This document shows, piece by piece, positions 1 to 11,763 of a stretch of 64,000 nt of DNA. The notes beneath the pieces were generated by a model. It did not search any database. It saw only the letters and a program-made list of their open reading frames with translations, and was not told where the DNA came from. The position numbers were made by a program, and so were the translations under genes. The stretch covers positions 186,001 through 250,000 of the forward strand of contig JABANP010000021.1 of NCBI GenBank assembly GCA_013115135.1. Direction: 5' to 3'. This DNA is from Perkinsus olseni. Taxonomy: Eukaryota > Perkinsozoa > Perkinsida > Perkinsidae. Positions within the stretch are counted from its first letter, which is position 1; the number at the start of each line of letters is the position of its first letter.

Positions 1-1083
1 TCTATGTGCAGGATGGAGTCCGCTGATACCATGCTGGGTGGGGCCCGATGAGCTGGCCTCTGAGTCTCGTGTTTCGGTATGCGCATCGCTCCTCTCAGTG
101 TCCGTCCTACTACTGGTCGCAGAGCTGCTCGCGGGCGGCGGCGACCTCCTTGGCGGCGATGGCATATGCCGTTCCGAATGGTCATTCTCGAACCGCTCCT
201 CGCTATCAAAATCAGATCCGTCGGAAGAGGCTTCACTGCGCAACTCTTCCTCGTCCGGGCGAGAACTCCCAGACCGTTCGGTGACGACGTCATCACTCTC
301 ATCATTCAGCTTCATCAACCCGACCGGGGAGGAGGAGGCCCATTTCCCCCGCACTGCGACGGCGTCGACCCGTGTGCTGTCCATAGGGGCCTCAATAGTC
401 TCTGGTACGCTGGAGCCCACTTGCGCCAAGGGGAAGGCACCAGTATCGTTCGTAGAGCAACGTGACGACTCGCTCTCAGCGCTTCCCGATGATCCATCAG
501 ACTCTTCCACCTCCGTTGCGTCGACACCCACTATTTCATGCATTAGAGTCCTCCCTATCGAGCCCTGCAGCCGACTTCGCTGCTGCCGCTTGACACGCTC
601 GAATGCTTCCTTCTGAGCATCCCTCTTTTGCCGCCACGCAGCGGTCGTTGAAGATCCACTCCCCGCCACCACCGCTGCCTGCTGCCGTGCGACCAACCTC
701 TTCTGTGGGGTCGACAGGAGCGACTTCCGACGCTCGGCCTTTTCGGACTGCTGCCGACAAATCGCCTGGTGCTTCGCTATTCTATCACTGGAGAACGACC
801 GTTGGCAGATGACGCACGGCGTTCGGCCGCTGGGAGAGGTCTCCAAGAGCGAGGCCACGCTCAGACTTTTCCTGGCGGTCTTCCGCTTCCTGCAGGTCGT
901 CGTGTGGTTCTCTAGTTCCGACCGCTTCACTGGGGTGTCACAGAAAGGGCACGGCAGCTCGACGTGCTGCTGCTTGACAACGCACGACTTGAGGTGGAAA
1001 CGGAGGCTTTGAGGGAAGAAATGCTGACCACAGCTAGGGCAGGGGACCGCCCTCCTGTGGGGGCCCTGTGCTGCGCCGGCCAT
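1..1083 (-). CDS. C2HC/C3H-type zinc finger protein (ZC2HC1-like), 3' end outside window
   Basis: The minus-strand frame opens with ATG at 1083 and stays open for 361 codons to the window edge, so the C-terminus is missing. The first 100 residues hold three short zinc-binding units. The clearest is PCVICQRSFSSDRIAKHQAI followed by Cys, the CxxC-x(n)-H-x(3)-C pattern of the zf-C2HC_2 family. The first unit is PCPSCGQHFFPQSLRFHLKS followed by Cys, and the second is PCPFC...H..TC. After a basic stretch the rest is Ser/Glu/Asp-rich and probably disordered, with a Pro/Ser-rich end. ZC2HC1 proteins are poorly characterised; several are found at basal bodies and cilia, so a nucleic-acid or ciliary scaffold role is only inference. 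No intron is needed within the visible part. It is divergent from actin, with about 520 bp between the starts. Confidence 0.75.
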   Translation of the reverse strand, partial: MAGAAQGPHRRAVPCPSCGQHFFPQSLRFHLKSCVVKQQHVELPCPFCDTPVKRSELENHTTTCRKRKTARKSLSVASLLETSPSGRTPCVICQRSFSSDRIAKHQAICRQQSEKAERRKSLLSTPQKRLVARQQAAVVAGSGSSTTAAWRQKRDAQKEAFERVKRQQRSRLQGSIGRTLMHEIVGVDATEVEESDGSSGSAESESSRCSTNDTGAFPLAQVGSSVPETIEAPMDSTRVDAVAVRGKWASSSPVGLMKLNDESDDVVTERSGSSRPDEEELRSEASSDGSDFDSEERFENDHSERHMPSPPRRSPPPASSSATSSRTDTERSDAHTETRDSEASSSGPTQHGISGLHPAHR

Positions 1084-1604
1084 CACTAGAGGAAGTAGGA
1101 TTCAGACTGATAGGGAGGATGGTTTTCCGGTTTTCTCAAGTCCATAATTGAGCGACATCTTGGCATCTTGCTCACTTAGAAAAACTTAACGTTCTGCATT
1201 TCGGGCCGCGGTCTCGTGAGATAGCTTGCTTCTAAGTAACCCTGCATAGAGCTTGCTTATTTTCTCGACCTCACTATGCGCTGGATGCTGATTGTACATC
1301 CCTCGTACACTGATAGTCGGTTCCTGTCGAGTTTTTCCTGACAGCTCAGGGGAATGATTCCCTGGAATCCAAGGTCGATGCAGAGACTTCTCAGAATTGA
1401 AGTCGCGCTTCATTACAGCAGAGTGTGTCGATGCTGCCTCAGCTAGGCTACCAGAGTAGAGCAATGTGCGGAAGCTAATGACGACTTGGCGTCTGTGTGC
1501 GAATGGCATCCTATGTCGATCCTTGTGTGACGTGGAGGCCTTTTGCTGCTACCCGAGCGCATTGACCATCGCTAGTAGTTTTTCTGTCTGATTATTTGAG
1601 CATT
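1084..1604. promoter_or_regulatory. Shared upstream region of zinc-finger gene and actin
   Basis: This is 521 bp between two divergent start codons, so it must hold both promoters. I see no TATA box at a convincing distance and no coding frame with support. A 107-codon minus-strand frame (1186-1509) shows no recognisable domain and is treated as chance. Confidence 0.45.
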
Positions 1605-2851
1605 ATGTCTGACACTGAGTCTCCAGAGGAAACTCCCGCGGTTGTCATTGATAACGGCAGTGGTCTATGCAAGGCGGGCTTCGCAGGTGACGATGCCCCC
1701 CGGGCCATATTCCCTTCCATTGTGGGCAGACCCAAGATGTAAGCAACCTCCACGACTAACATCCTCCGCACTTTGTTGTCGGCTCTTGTTCAGGCCCGGT
1801 ATCATGGTCGGCATGGACCAGAGGGAGTGGTATGTTGGTGATGAAGCTCAGTCGAAGAGAGGTGTGCTAACTCTCAAGTACCCTATCGAGCATGGCATCG
1901 TTACCAATTGGGATGACATGGAGAAGATTTGGCATCACACCTTCTACAATGAGCTCCGAGTGCAGCCTGAGGATCATCCAGTAAGTCGCTGCTACGCCCT
2001 CTATTAGCTCCTTATAATCTATGCTTCAGGTGCTTCTAACAGAGGCTCCCTTGAACCCTAAGGCCAATCGAGAGCGCATGGTCCAAATCATGTTTGAGGT
2101 CTTCAACGTGCCTGGTGTACACGTCCAGATCCAAGCCGTCCTGTCCCTGTATGCCTCCGGTCGAACAACCGGTATCGTCCTTGATTCTGGTGATGGAGTG
2201 ACTCATACCGTACCCATCTATGAGGGGTATGCTATGCCGCATGCCATCAAGCGGATGGACCTCGCTGGTAGAGACTTGACCGAGTACATGATGACCATCC
2301 TCACTGGTCGTGGTTACACCTTCACCACTTCGGCCGAGCGCGAGATTGTCCGCGACATTAAGGAGAAGTTGTGCTATGTTGCCCTTGATTACGATCAAGA
2401 AATGAAGTCAGCCGCCGACAGCAGTGAGATCGAGAAGACCTATGAGCTTCCCGATGGCAACATCATTACCTTGGGTAACGAGCGCTTCCGCTGTCCTGAG
2501 GTGTTGTTCCAGCCTGACCTGATGGGCAAGGAGGCCTGTGGTATTCACGAGACCTTATTCAACTCCATCATGAAGTGCGACTTGGATATTCGCAAGGATC
2601 TCTACGCTAATGTGGTTCTCTCCGGTGGTACCACCATGTTCAGCGGCATCCGTGAGAGGATGGGCAAGGAGCTGACAGCCCTAGCCCCCTCCACTATGAA
2701 GATCAAGGTGGTGGCTCCTCCTGAGCGGAAGTACTCGGTGTGGATCGGAGGCTCTACATTAGCGTCTTTGTCGACCTTCCAGCAGATGTGGATTACCAAG
2801 GAGGAGTATGATGAGGTTGGACCGACTATCGTCCACAGGAAGTGCTTCTAA
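1605..2851 (+). CDS. ACT: Actin
   Basis: Conventional actin, the ATP-binding cytoskeletal polymer. There are three exons: 1605-1738, 1794-1980 and 2030-2851. Introns of 55 and 49 nt have GTAAGC/GTAAGT donors and TTCAG/TTCAG acceptors. The spliced frame is 380 residues, the normal family length (375-380). Visible signatures are the phosphate-binding loop [19 protein letters not shown], the hydrophobic-plug neighbourhood [15 protein letters not shown], the WITKEEYDE actin signature, and the C-terminal HRKCF ending in the usual Cys-Phe. Mild divergences from common actins are [14 protein letters not shown] (usually GRPRHQGVMVGMGQ) and a longer acidic N-terminus with SPEE. The start is chosen because it is the first ATG in frame and gives the expected length. 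Highly expressed genes of this type are usually strongly biased in codon use; here C- and G-ending codons dominate mildly. Confidence 0.98.
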
Positions 2852-3063
2852 ACGGTGGAGGCCTTCATTCACCACTGTGCTTCTTAGTTGATTGCTAATA
2901 CCTGTGAGTTGTGAAGCTATCATTTACTCAAACCTTTACCCGTTTCTATCGAAGTGGTTTTCGTGTTGTCACTCTGTGTAATGTTGTTCAAGTCCGTGGA
3001 TGAGCGTTGAGGAATGGGCTAAGTGTTCAAGATTCGTTACGTTACAGGTGGTTTGATAGATGT

Positions 3064-5241
3064 CATGTCTAGTTGCAGTATAGAGCACCATCGCATAGGA
3101 ACCCCGCCGGGTTCTCCGAGTCCGGCTAGTAGTGGTGATGATGGTTGGAGCGACTACTGTCCGAGCCTCTCCGAGCTGGGCAGTGACTCAGCAGTCCCAG
3201 GTAGGTTGTGCTTTCGAACGTCCGTGTAGTCGAGTTGCCCTGCTCGTTACTGTGTTGTCGGTTATTTGCGCGTTTTCGGCTGCGTCCTGTTCTTTGATAG
3301 ATTCAGGAATGGTTGACAGGCCCTAGCCAATTTCTAGCGAAATCTGTCCTCTTCTGTGACGTTGGATCCTCTGCTACTCAGTGCGCCATGAAATTGTGTG
3401 AAGCCTTCCGCCCTCCCCTCAGACTCATCCGAAGCAGTCGTCGGCTACCCTGAGTAACAGCGACACCGCTGCACGGCTGCTAGCGGAGAAGTGTGGTCGG
3501 TTGATGGTCTCGGACAGAGGTCGAGCGGACAGTGACTGCATGGACTTCTGGCTAGAGAGATGCGACCAGGCAGAGGAGGACGCCCTGCTAGATGATGTGC
3601 TGCTCGAGACTTTGAAGGTTGAGAAGGAGACGGTTCGAAACAGCATTATACAGGCTAGCAAGGAGGCTCTTAAGGTCGAAGATAGGAGTGTCTCGATGGC
3701 AACAACTTCCTGCTCTACGGCGACTCCTTCTTATGAGGTTAAGGTAGCTGAATTACGATGAGCCGAGCAGCCCACCGTTCATGTCGCCTCGTGATGGAAG
3801 GACACCCAGGCAGCTGCTGGAGGCTAGTCGCTTCATGTGTGACTCCAGTATGGTACCCCAGGAACGCCGTCTCGGTGACTCTCACGGGTCCGGCAGTGGT
3901 CTACCCCCTACGCCTGAGCTCGGTGTGTCACTTGGTCAAGAGGCTGGTACTGCTATGTTTACTGAGGAGCTCCCCCCAGACTGGTCACTAGTAGCTAGGG
4001 ACGGCTGTATGAGATTTGTCGAGCGGCGCTCTGGTCGGACCCTACCGTGGGCCACTCCACCGCCGTCACTCCTGGAAGCCTTTGGTGGTTGGCGGCAGGT
4101 GGCGGCGAGGGATGATAAGGTATGGTGGTACAACAGTAGACTCGACGGTTACCTCGAGAAGGACCCTTCAAGCGTTCAATCGGTCTATCAAGCAGCCTTG
4201 GATGGCAACTACTTCTTTGTGGAAGCATACCGGCAGGTACTATCACCCTCCGTGTTGTTTTTGTGATCATCGCTGTGTCCCTTTCAGGTGGGAGGGAGCC
4301 TGGATATGCCCGATACAGTGTCGGGTCGGACGCCCCTCTTCACTATGCCTGTGCTGGTGGCTGTGCTTACACCGTACAGCTCCTATTGCGATACATCGAC
4401 TCCGCATTCCCCGTAGACACTTTCGGTCAAACTCCGCTGCACTTTGCATGTCGCTATGGTTATCCAGTGGTGACGGCCCTCCTGCTGGGCGCCTGTCGCC
4501 GAGATGAAGTCCTCTTGGTTGACCATGCTGGCTGTACCGCCCTCCACGAGGCCTCTACGCTGGGTCAGGCGGACTGTGTCGTTGAGATCCTGGCTCGGTT
4601 GGAGTCACCGATGTTAGCCGAGCTGTTGAGCGTCCGCGACCAGCGAGGTTACACCTGCTTCGAAGCGGCAGCCATCGCTGGTCATGAAGACGTACTAGAG
4701 CTGCTCACAATGAGGATGGAGGCAATTGGTAGTGATAGGCGGGTGATTGATGCTCTGCAGGTGACCGTTGTGGCTTCTCAGGGGCTCCTGTACCGCCTGG
4801 CATCGGTAGCGGTGAGAAGTCCTCTGAGGTGATGCGGCCGATGAGGCACCATTATAGTGAGCAGGAACTCGTGCATAGTGAGGAAGACGATGAGTACGAA
4901 GAGTGGGATGAGGAGACAGGTTCGCCGCTGGATCCAGACGAGCCTAGAGGTGAAAACACATGAGAACGAGGAGGTGCTGTCTCTTACCGCTGATCGTCAC
5001 GCGCCTCAGGCTTGACTGACGCGGTTAGGCCGCTATTCACGGCAGTTCAACGGAAGCTGTTCCCAACTCGAGCACACCTCGGGTCTGAGAACAAGTGAGT
5101 CGTTGGTATAGGATGTCTCCAACGCTAATGAGCGGTGCCCTCCTCAGGTTCGTGTTTGACAGGCGTCGGGGTCAATGGGTCCTGCCAGACCCGCCAAGAG
5201 CGCAGTATCGGTTCCCCGGTGGCGGAGGCACCAGCACTTAG
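3064..5241 (+). CDS. WW domain-ankyrin repeat protein
   Basis: Multi-exon protein of unknown role. Exon 1 starts with ATG at 3064 and runs to about 3200 (PPGSPSPASSGDDGWSDYC). A following exon (about 3424-3740) is charged and probably helical. Next comes a WW-like module: GWRQVAARDDKVWWYNSRLD with a preceding DWSLVARDG segment. WW modules bind proline-rich peptides. After an intron near 4237-4299, at least four ankyrin repeats follow (DAPLHYACAGG, GQTPLHFACRYGY, GCTALHEASTLGQ, GYTCFEAAAIAGH). The tail is acidic (EEDDEYEEWDEETG), then exons 5010-5094 and 5148-5241 end in GGGGTST and TAG. Introns 4950-5009 and 5095-5147 restore the frame cleanly. The junction near 3740-3760 needs either a 73-nt intron with a poor GTCGAA donor or a +1 frame break, so that part is uncertain. 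It is probably a cytosolic scaffold. Confidence 0.72.
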
Positions 5242-5425
5242 TGCTCTCTCCGCCCGCTCTGCATAATTCATCATGGTGCTTATTTGTATCATTCATGCTT
5301 ACCGCCTTTGCGTCCCTTCGGACACTCAACTATTTATGGTGGCGATCGTTCAGGCTGCGTTGTGTTCGGGAGGGCCAGCGGGTTTTTCGACGAGCTCCTT
5401 GTAGATTTACTTTTACAGCGAAATT

Positions 5426-6256
5426 ATGTTCGACAGAGTATCTCGCCGTTTCGACGAGCGCCGAGCTGAGCGGCAGCTAGCCCGGGCAGAGCAGGCTGAA
5501 GACGACCTCTTCGGGTTCGGGGCGTTCGACAGGATGTTCCGGGCGCAGGAGAAGGTAGCATCTCGGTTGGGCCCCGTGGCTTAGTTTACAGTGTGCTGTT
5601 CAGGCTATGGACAGTATGATGCGAGGGATGGAGAGGGACATGTCCCGCATGACCCGTAACGATGGTGATAGTTTCTTTGGAGGCATGCTGTCCGCTGGGC
5701 AACCTCAACAAGGGCAGTATTCCAGTCAGGTAGCTCGAGCTCTGCGTTGGTGCCTCCGATGGCTCTCGTCCTTATATCAGGTTTACGTCTCCTCCAGTAC
5801 TCGGGGGGCCGATGGTAAGACGGTGACTGAGCAGTATCGAAGCTCGACCGTAGGAGACACCGACCGACAGCTACGAGAACAGCAGGAGATGTACACCAAC
5901 TCGGGCACGGGCATGGACAAGATGGCCTTGGAGAGGACCATGGGCGAACAAGGTCAGCTTGCTGCGCTCTCGCGATAGTCACATTCTGTTGGTGCTCAGG
6001 TCGCAGAGTCGTTCGTAGCCGCAACCGCAACACTGGTGACCAAAATACCCAAGACATGTTCCGCGGTGGCCTCACTGAAGACAACGCCGCTGAGTTCGAC
6101 CAGCGTTGGAGTCAAGACGCCGTGCCCCATCTACCGCGCCATGGTGCTTCGGGAATGCAGGCCTTGGGTGGCGCTCGCTACAGTACCATCGGTGATGCCA
6201 GGGACGGCCAGTCTCGCGGAAGGCGTTATGAACAGCGACAGCTTACCGGTATCTAA
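5426..6256 (+). CDS. Myeloid leukemia factor (MLF) family protein
   Basis: Four exons (5426-5554, 5604-5729, 5781-5952, 6000-6256) with 47-51 nt introns. The protein has about 227 residues, within the usual MLF range. The Mlf1IP core is visible: an N-terminal FGAFDRMFRAQEK and MDSMMRGMERDM, then VYVSSSTRGADGKTVTEQYR, then GDTDRQLREQQEMYTNSGTG with KMALERTMGEQG, and after the last intron an RNRNTGDQNTQDMFRGGL / EDNAAEFDQRW segment, equivalent to the NINESDAHAFDEEW block of animal MLFs. MLF proteins are small adaptors moving between nucleus and cytoplasm. In other protists they have been linked to protein aggregates or granules; the role here is unknown. The C-terminus is Arg/Gln-rich with no domain. 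The third intron has a rare GTCAGC donor but joins the conserved block in frame. Confidence 0.9.
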
Positions 6257-6626
6257 ACACCCGGGATTATTCCCTCTTCCATACTATAATACACCCAGCT
6301 CTATTCATGTTGGACCGTACGGTCCTTCTCGTAGTAGCAGTGTGCTGTCGTCGTTATCAATTGAGATTTATCATAGTTATGATGCTATCATCTCTCCACC
6401 AGCGTGTCGAGGAGATACTACCCAAACACCCGAGAAAGCGCTTTTTTATGGCTGTCTTGTCGAGTTCAAGGAAAGGGGAAATGACTCCCGTTTTTTTGGG
6501 AATTCTTTAGTTACTGTTGATTATTGTCGTGCTGGGTCATCTATATAATGGGTATATCTATAGTCGGGCACCAATGTCATATTCGACAGATTTTTATCTT
6601 TTTCGAGGTTTTCTCTCTGCCTCATC
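6257..6626. other. Intergenic region
   Basis: 370 bp between the MLF stop and the next ATG on the same strand. It is T-rich near 6440-6600 (several TTTT runs). That would suit a 3' end region and the pyrimidine tract before a trans- or cis-splice acceptor. No gene is seen. Confidence 0.4.
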
Positions 6627-7965
6627 ATGTCCGCCTTGTCGGGTCGAGCCGGAAGTGTCCCATCGGACGAGGCTTCCACCCTGGACTCTGGTCTGCTGGT
6701 GCGGATGCAAGCTGCTCTGTACGAGAGCGATCACCTGCAGTTCCTTATGCGACTGTTTTGGGAGACTGTATCTGATGCAGAGGCCGTAGGCCAGGAAGAA
6801 TATGTGCAACTGAATGTCCGCCTGCAGGTGAGTGGTGACCAACGGTGTCGTGAGGGGACTGTTGTCTTTCAGAAATCCCTTCTTAGTGACTTCCAGTTGA
6901 ACGAAGCTGTCGATTCTGCTCGTGGCGATTGGTCCGGGGAGGCTCACTCTACCGCTGGCGGCGAGGGTCGTGATTTGAGTGGGAGCCGTCGGGCATCACC
7001 CTCGGGACGTTGGTTCCTCCTCTTCAGTGGACTATGATGGCCTCTCGATGTTCCTCTTGGAGCTCTGTACCATTTGGTGCCCGCTGCCACCAACGCTGCA
7101 AGTAGAGTGCTCCCGCGGCAGCCGTCTATCTCGTACGATCTTCTACAGGACTATCTATTCTTTTCTGGCCACTCTGTACCTCTCCGTCACCAAATCTCGA
7201 GGCCGACTCAAGGCGTCTCTAACCGCGTCAGTGGACGGCGTCAAGTTCCTTCCACCGGCTTTCTTCGCCCTCCTCACCACCGAGACCTCCGCCGGTGCCC
7301 AGAAGGCCGCTCTAGACTCGGACTGGGATGGCTGGTTTTATCACGTCTCGGCTGACCATCCTGTGCAAGAAGCGATATCTGCCGCTCAGAAGAAGGCATT
7401 TGCCGTTACCAATGATGCCCGGGCTCTGCGTATGTTTGGCGCGTTCTTGAAAGGAGAGGTCAACGAGGGCGTCACTGTCGGCTACTCAGTTGAGCTACGA
7501 GGGGGTCCTACCAGAGGCCGGCTCAAGAAGCAGCAGAGCAGCTTCAATCGGGTCCCTCTGAAAGTTACTGGCTCATCGACAGCAGCGCCGACGAAAAGGA
7601 AATGTTCGATTGTCAACAGCCCTCGCGAGGGTCAGCTTTCGCTCACAGTGGATGGGGTGAAGCACGGCGGTGGCGAGCTGGAGAAGCCGAGTCTCTCGGA
7701 ATCGCCCAGAGAGGTGGGGCCGACTGCCAGTAGGAAGCTTATGAGAGCTCCGGCTCTGGCGGATGGTATGGAAACGAGGGATGAGGAGATGTGGACTGTA
7801 GCTCGGAAGCTCCGTGATGTATCTAAGACTTATACCAAGCTTCGCTGCCCGAGAGGGGATGGTCATGTACACGGCCCTTATGATGTTGTGGAAGGCTCCC
7901 TCGGTAAGCTGGAGTCCGCAAACAAGCGGGGCTTTGAGAACTGTGAGGAGCTTATTAGGAGGTAA
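6627..7965 (+). CDS. EF-hand-like protein, uncharacterised
   Basis: Three exons are supported: 6627-6827, 6873-6966 and 7028-7965, with introns of 45 and 61 nt. The N-terminal half reads as helix pairs, LLVRMQAALYESDHLQFLMRLFW, then EEYVQLNVRLQ-KSLLSDFQLNE, then DYDGLSMFLLELCTIWC. The spacing resembles degenerate EF-hand proteins of protists in which a 'EEYxxxHxxLQKALxPDF' helix precedes a D-x-D loop, but canonical calcium ligands are incomplete. The segment LKASLTASVDGVKFLPPAFF onward is unassigned. The C-terminal third is basic and Ser-rich, then helical up to ELIRR and TAA. Another exon is possible: a 43-nt GTAACA...CAG intron overlapping the stop would extend the frame to about 8200. No function can be named. 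Confidence 0.6.
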
Positions 7966-8621
7966 CACATCGGTCGCTCGCTTGTAGTTCCGAAGTATCG
8001 TCAGGTTTTCATCACTTCCGCTACCGAACTGCTCCGCGGCCTCGAGGATATCTCGCCTAAAACCTGCTCATCCTCCGGAGTGGACAAAAGGTACTCCTTC
8101 GTCAGTTCTCGGGGTTTCATCTTCTGTCTCCGTCATCATCATCGTCGTTGGTATGCTCTGCTCTGTCAGGCTCGTCAGGGCACTTGGTGGAGCCTTCGTG
8201 GTCTAGTATGTATGCCAGGGTTCAACGGCTCTTGAGGGTCGGCCGACGCCGCCTGCTGAGGAGAAGGAGGAGACGTAATCGTGCTAAGAGAGGGGAGGTG
8301 TGCCGTGTCTTGCTGCTCGAGCTACTGGCCTACGGCTTGTGTCCTCCCCTAGGCCTCGTCAAGGCGGCTTCCTCTGAAAGAGGGTGTTTCCACTTCAAGG
8401 CTTCCGTAGGGAATCCTAGCAAAGCAAGGCCAGGCTCGGTTATTGGATTTCCTGGATACTCTTGCAGATCCCCGAGGCTTCTTGCCTCTCATGCTCAGTC
8501 GTGATTCGGGTGAAGATTGGTCGTCGTCATTCCGGGCTGTTGTTGTGTTGCCTGCTGACCGAGAGAGCCTCGGTTGCCGAAGTCTGGTCTCTCTAGTGTC
8601 TGTTTTCCTTTTTTTATTACT
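7966..8621. other. Intergenic region, possible 3' exon of preceding gene
   Basis: 656 bp. Between 7966 and 8500 there are open frames rich in Arg (RRRLLRRRRRRNR near 8235-8280) that could be terminal coding exons of the EF-hand-like gene, or untranslated sequence. I cannot decide from the sequence alone. The last 60 bp before the next ATG are pyrimidine-rich. Confidence 0.35.
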
Positions 8622-11600
8622 ATGCCTCACAGAAGAAGAAATAACAAGCCGTCATCCCTCAGTGCTCCCACCACTACGGCTGGGCCGGTCTCCACTGGCT
8701 CGATCCTGGCCAAGGAGCCCCCGGCCGCAGTGGCGATGTCTCCTGCCCCGACTACAGTGGGGGCCGATTCCCCGTTGGAGCCCAAGTCTCCGGTGGATCC
8801 CATAGACTCCCCCTCAGCCTGCCGTCAGTAGCAGCGCCGCCCGTCGTCGCAGGAGGCGTCGTCGAGCTCACAAGGAGGTAAGGACTATGGAAACCGGTTG
8901 TTGGCACAGTTTCTATTGAGCAGGCCGTTCAAGAGGAAGAGGAGGAGCCAAAGCCCGTCGAGCTGACTAAAAGCCAGTTAAAGAGAAAGAAGCGTTTGCA
9001 GAGGAAGGCAGAGGCTGAGCAGGATGAGCCCAAACCGATAAAGGCGGTAGGAGGCACCCAAGCTGATCGTCCCAGCGGAACTTTCTCTCATCATCGCAGG
9101 ACCCCTCCCTCTTCCCACCCGTCCCCGACTTCCCTTCCAAGGCTAAGATGGATGCCATCATCGACGCCACCACCAAGAACAAACTCCGAGAGCTCGAATG
9201 GCCCGATTTCCAGGCCCTCGTTAACTCCCTCGATCAGCAAATGGAGGATATCCGTGCCGACCTGCCTCCCAAGCCGAAGGACAAGCGTCAGACTACCCTG
9301 CGCCTGCGTCAACAGATCTTCGAGCTCTCGCAGCTGTCACCTTCGGAGGAGGTCACGGGCATGCTAGAGTCCGCTCAGGCTGAGCTCATCCCCACGGCCG
9401 CGCACGAGATGTTCAGAAACCTGCAACACCGGATGACTCTGGTGAAGAAGGAACTGAGCGAAGGTCAGGAGCAGCAGAGGGAGAAGAGGAAGCAGCAGCG
9501 AGAGGAAGCCATCGAGAGTCGACGTGCGACCAGGCTGGGGAAGATGCTCCGTGAAGAAGTTACCGACTTGCATGAGCTCGAGCTACCGATGATATCCACA
9601 GGATTTGAGGATGGTGTCCAGGTGCGTGACGGGTAGTGCGCATCGGCCGTGGACCATCCAACCAATGGTCACCCTTTTCGTTGTTCAGGCACGGCTGATC
9701 GGTCTGCTCTTCCCTCCAGAAGGTCAGCCGTCCATCCTGCCCCGGGTCGAGAAGTCTGTCACCGCCCTACTCGAGCCCCTCTATGGTGAGACCGGTTTAG
9801 TTCGCGGCGTTCGTGTCTCTGCTAACTCGGAAGAAGCCCTCGCGGCCGCAGTACAACAGTTGAAGCTCATCGACGTCAACAACGTGGTCCGCGTGCCGAT
9901 TCCCACTGACGTTCCCGGCGCCCGTAGACGTGCCGGAGACGTCGTCAGGAAGCTCGAGGCCTCTGACGAGCAGTCCCTCTTTATCACCTTTGGTAACTCG
10001 GATATCGTCGTCCATGGCCCCACCAAGGGAACTCTGGTCAAGCAGGCTGCCGATGAGATCAAGGCCGCCATGAGAACTCCTGATAGGGCGCAGAATTCTG
10101 TCAGTAAAGTGGTCACGGCCGACTCCGAGACGTTACGCTGCGTTATGGGTGATGGTGCGATGGGGCTGCGGAAGATCCAGTCCCAGACGGGCTGCTTTGT
10201 GCAGGCAAGGTTCAACAACCAGAAGGCTACGGTGACGGTCAGGGGGCCAACAGAAGCCAAGGTTAGTGAAGCTTGCAAGGTCCTCAACAGCGCTATCAAG
10301 GCAGTCGCTCGAGGCGGAAGTATCAGTCGAGACGAAGGACCAGCGGGAGAAGCTGTTCTCAGCCAATGCTCTGCTTGGGCCGCGTCTGTCGACCATCAAG
10401 CGGGAGTATCGAGGTGGGTGCCGTATCGTGAAGGACCCCGAGGAGAAGAAGATCACTGTTCTCTCCCAAAGCCAAGAGGAGGCTGAGCAGGCTGCCAAGG
10501 AGGTGCAGAAGTTGGTCGAGGAGGCTGCCATGAGCTTCGAGACGGTTCCCGTCCCCAGCAGTGATGTCAACGTCTGGATGCGCTCTGCCAATGTTGAACT
10601 GCTGCGGTTGAAGAATCATCTTACTCGAGTGTTGTTTAAGCGGGGCGGCGGCGTCGACAACGAGAACTCAGGACCGAGGCTGGAGCTAATTGGTACCCCT
10701 GAGGCTGTGGCGAGTGCTAAGAAGGACATACCGAACGTGGCCACCAACGCTGAGGTTACCGAGACCTTTGCGGTGCTCGGAGCCTGCAGTGGTGATGCCA
10801 AGCTGGCTGATGCCGTTATCGGCACTTTGATGAGAGATAGGGCAGCCAAGCTAAATCAGATTGGCAAGGAGACCGGTACCAACTTGACGCTGTTGGGTGG
10901 CAGTGGTAAAGGAAGCGGCCGATCGCCAGCCGCTGGGGGACGGAATGGCGCCCGCCGAGATATCAGACTCATTGGCTCCAAGGCTGATGTTGTCCAAGCG
11001 AAGAGGGTAAGGCTGCGCTGTTTCTAGTCTTCGGCATATCCTTGTGCACTTGCAGATGCTCGGTCAACTAGTGAACGACTTACGAGACGCTACCAGTGGG
11101 ACGGAAACCATTGAGTTCGAGATCCCTGAGGACACCGTGAGGCTGGTCATTGGAGCCAAGGGCAGGACGGTGGGCTTGCCAGTGCCATATCGGTGACTTT
11201 GTAACTCTGTTTTTCTCGTAGATACAGCGTATTAAGGCAGTCACTGGAGTTACTTCGATTGATTTCGACCAAGCCAAGGAGGGCCGGTCTAACTGTCGGA
11301 TAACTGGTCAACCGGAGTCTGCTGCCCGAGCTGAGGAGATGGTGAAAGCGATCTCCGCGGGTGAACGAGTGGACTTCACGAAGAATGTTGAAGCAAAGGA
11401 CTCGGACAAATCTGCACCACCGGTAAAGTCAGCGCACTCGCTTTGATGAATCGAACGCACGCATGCCCGTAGGTGCTCGACTCAGCCGGCCCGCGCGTCC
11501 TCAAGCTGCGCGATAGTACGAACAAAAACAAGAAGGCGGGAAAACGTAGGTTCCCTCATCCAGCTAGGCTTGTGGGCTGCTTTGGCTTCCGTGAAAGTCG

Positions 11601-11763
11601 TCTTTTTTCAGGCAATCAGCAAAAGCCCGCTAAATCAGACTCTGGAGACGACCAAGAGTTCCCTGCTCTTAATGCTGTCATATCCGACGGGCTGCATGGC
11701 TCCTCGAAACAGCAAGAGGCGGCCAGCTCTCCAAGAGAGGAGAAGGCCGTGGCCGGAGCATGA
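8622..11763 (+). CDS. Multi-KH RNA-binding protein (vigilin/SCP160-like)
   Basis: About nine exons. Supported junctions are 8756/8818, 8877/8924, 9046/9100, 9621/9689, 11006/11056, 11169/11222, 11422/11473 and 11545/11612. The N-terminus is basic with an Arg run and KKRLQRK, then a helical region (MDAIIDATTKNKLRELEW). From about 9690 onward, successive KH-like units follow. GDGAMGLRKIQSQTG and LVIGAKGRT-IQRIKAVTG match the GxxG loop followed by helix, the latter split by an intron inside the loop; other units (VVRVPIPTDVPGARRRAGD, IGTLMRDRAAKLNQIGKETG) are degenerate. The C-terminus has EEFPALNA-like QEFPALNAVI and SSPREEKAVAGA, a disordered tail. Vigilin-type proteins bind RNA and sit on ER and polysomes. 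One frame change near 10300-10330 is not explained by a normal intron (see findings). Confidence 0.78.

Noticed and set aside
8757..8817. Frame break in first exon of the KH gene
   Set aside because: A normal 61-nt GTGGGG...CTCAG intron restores the frame, so no recoding is needed.
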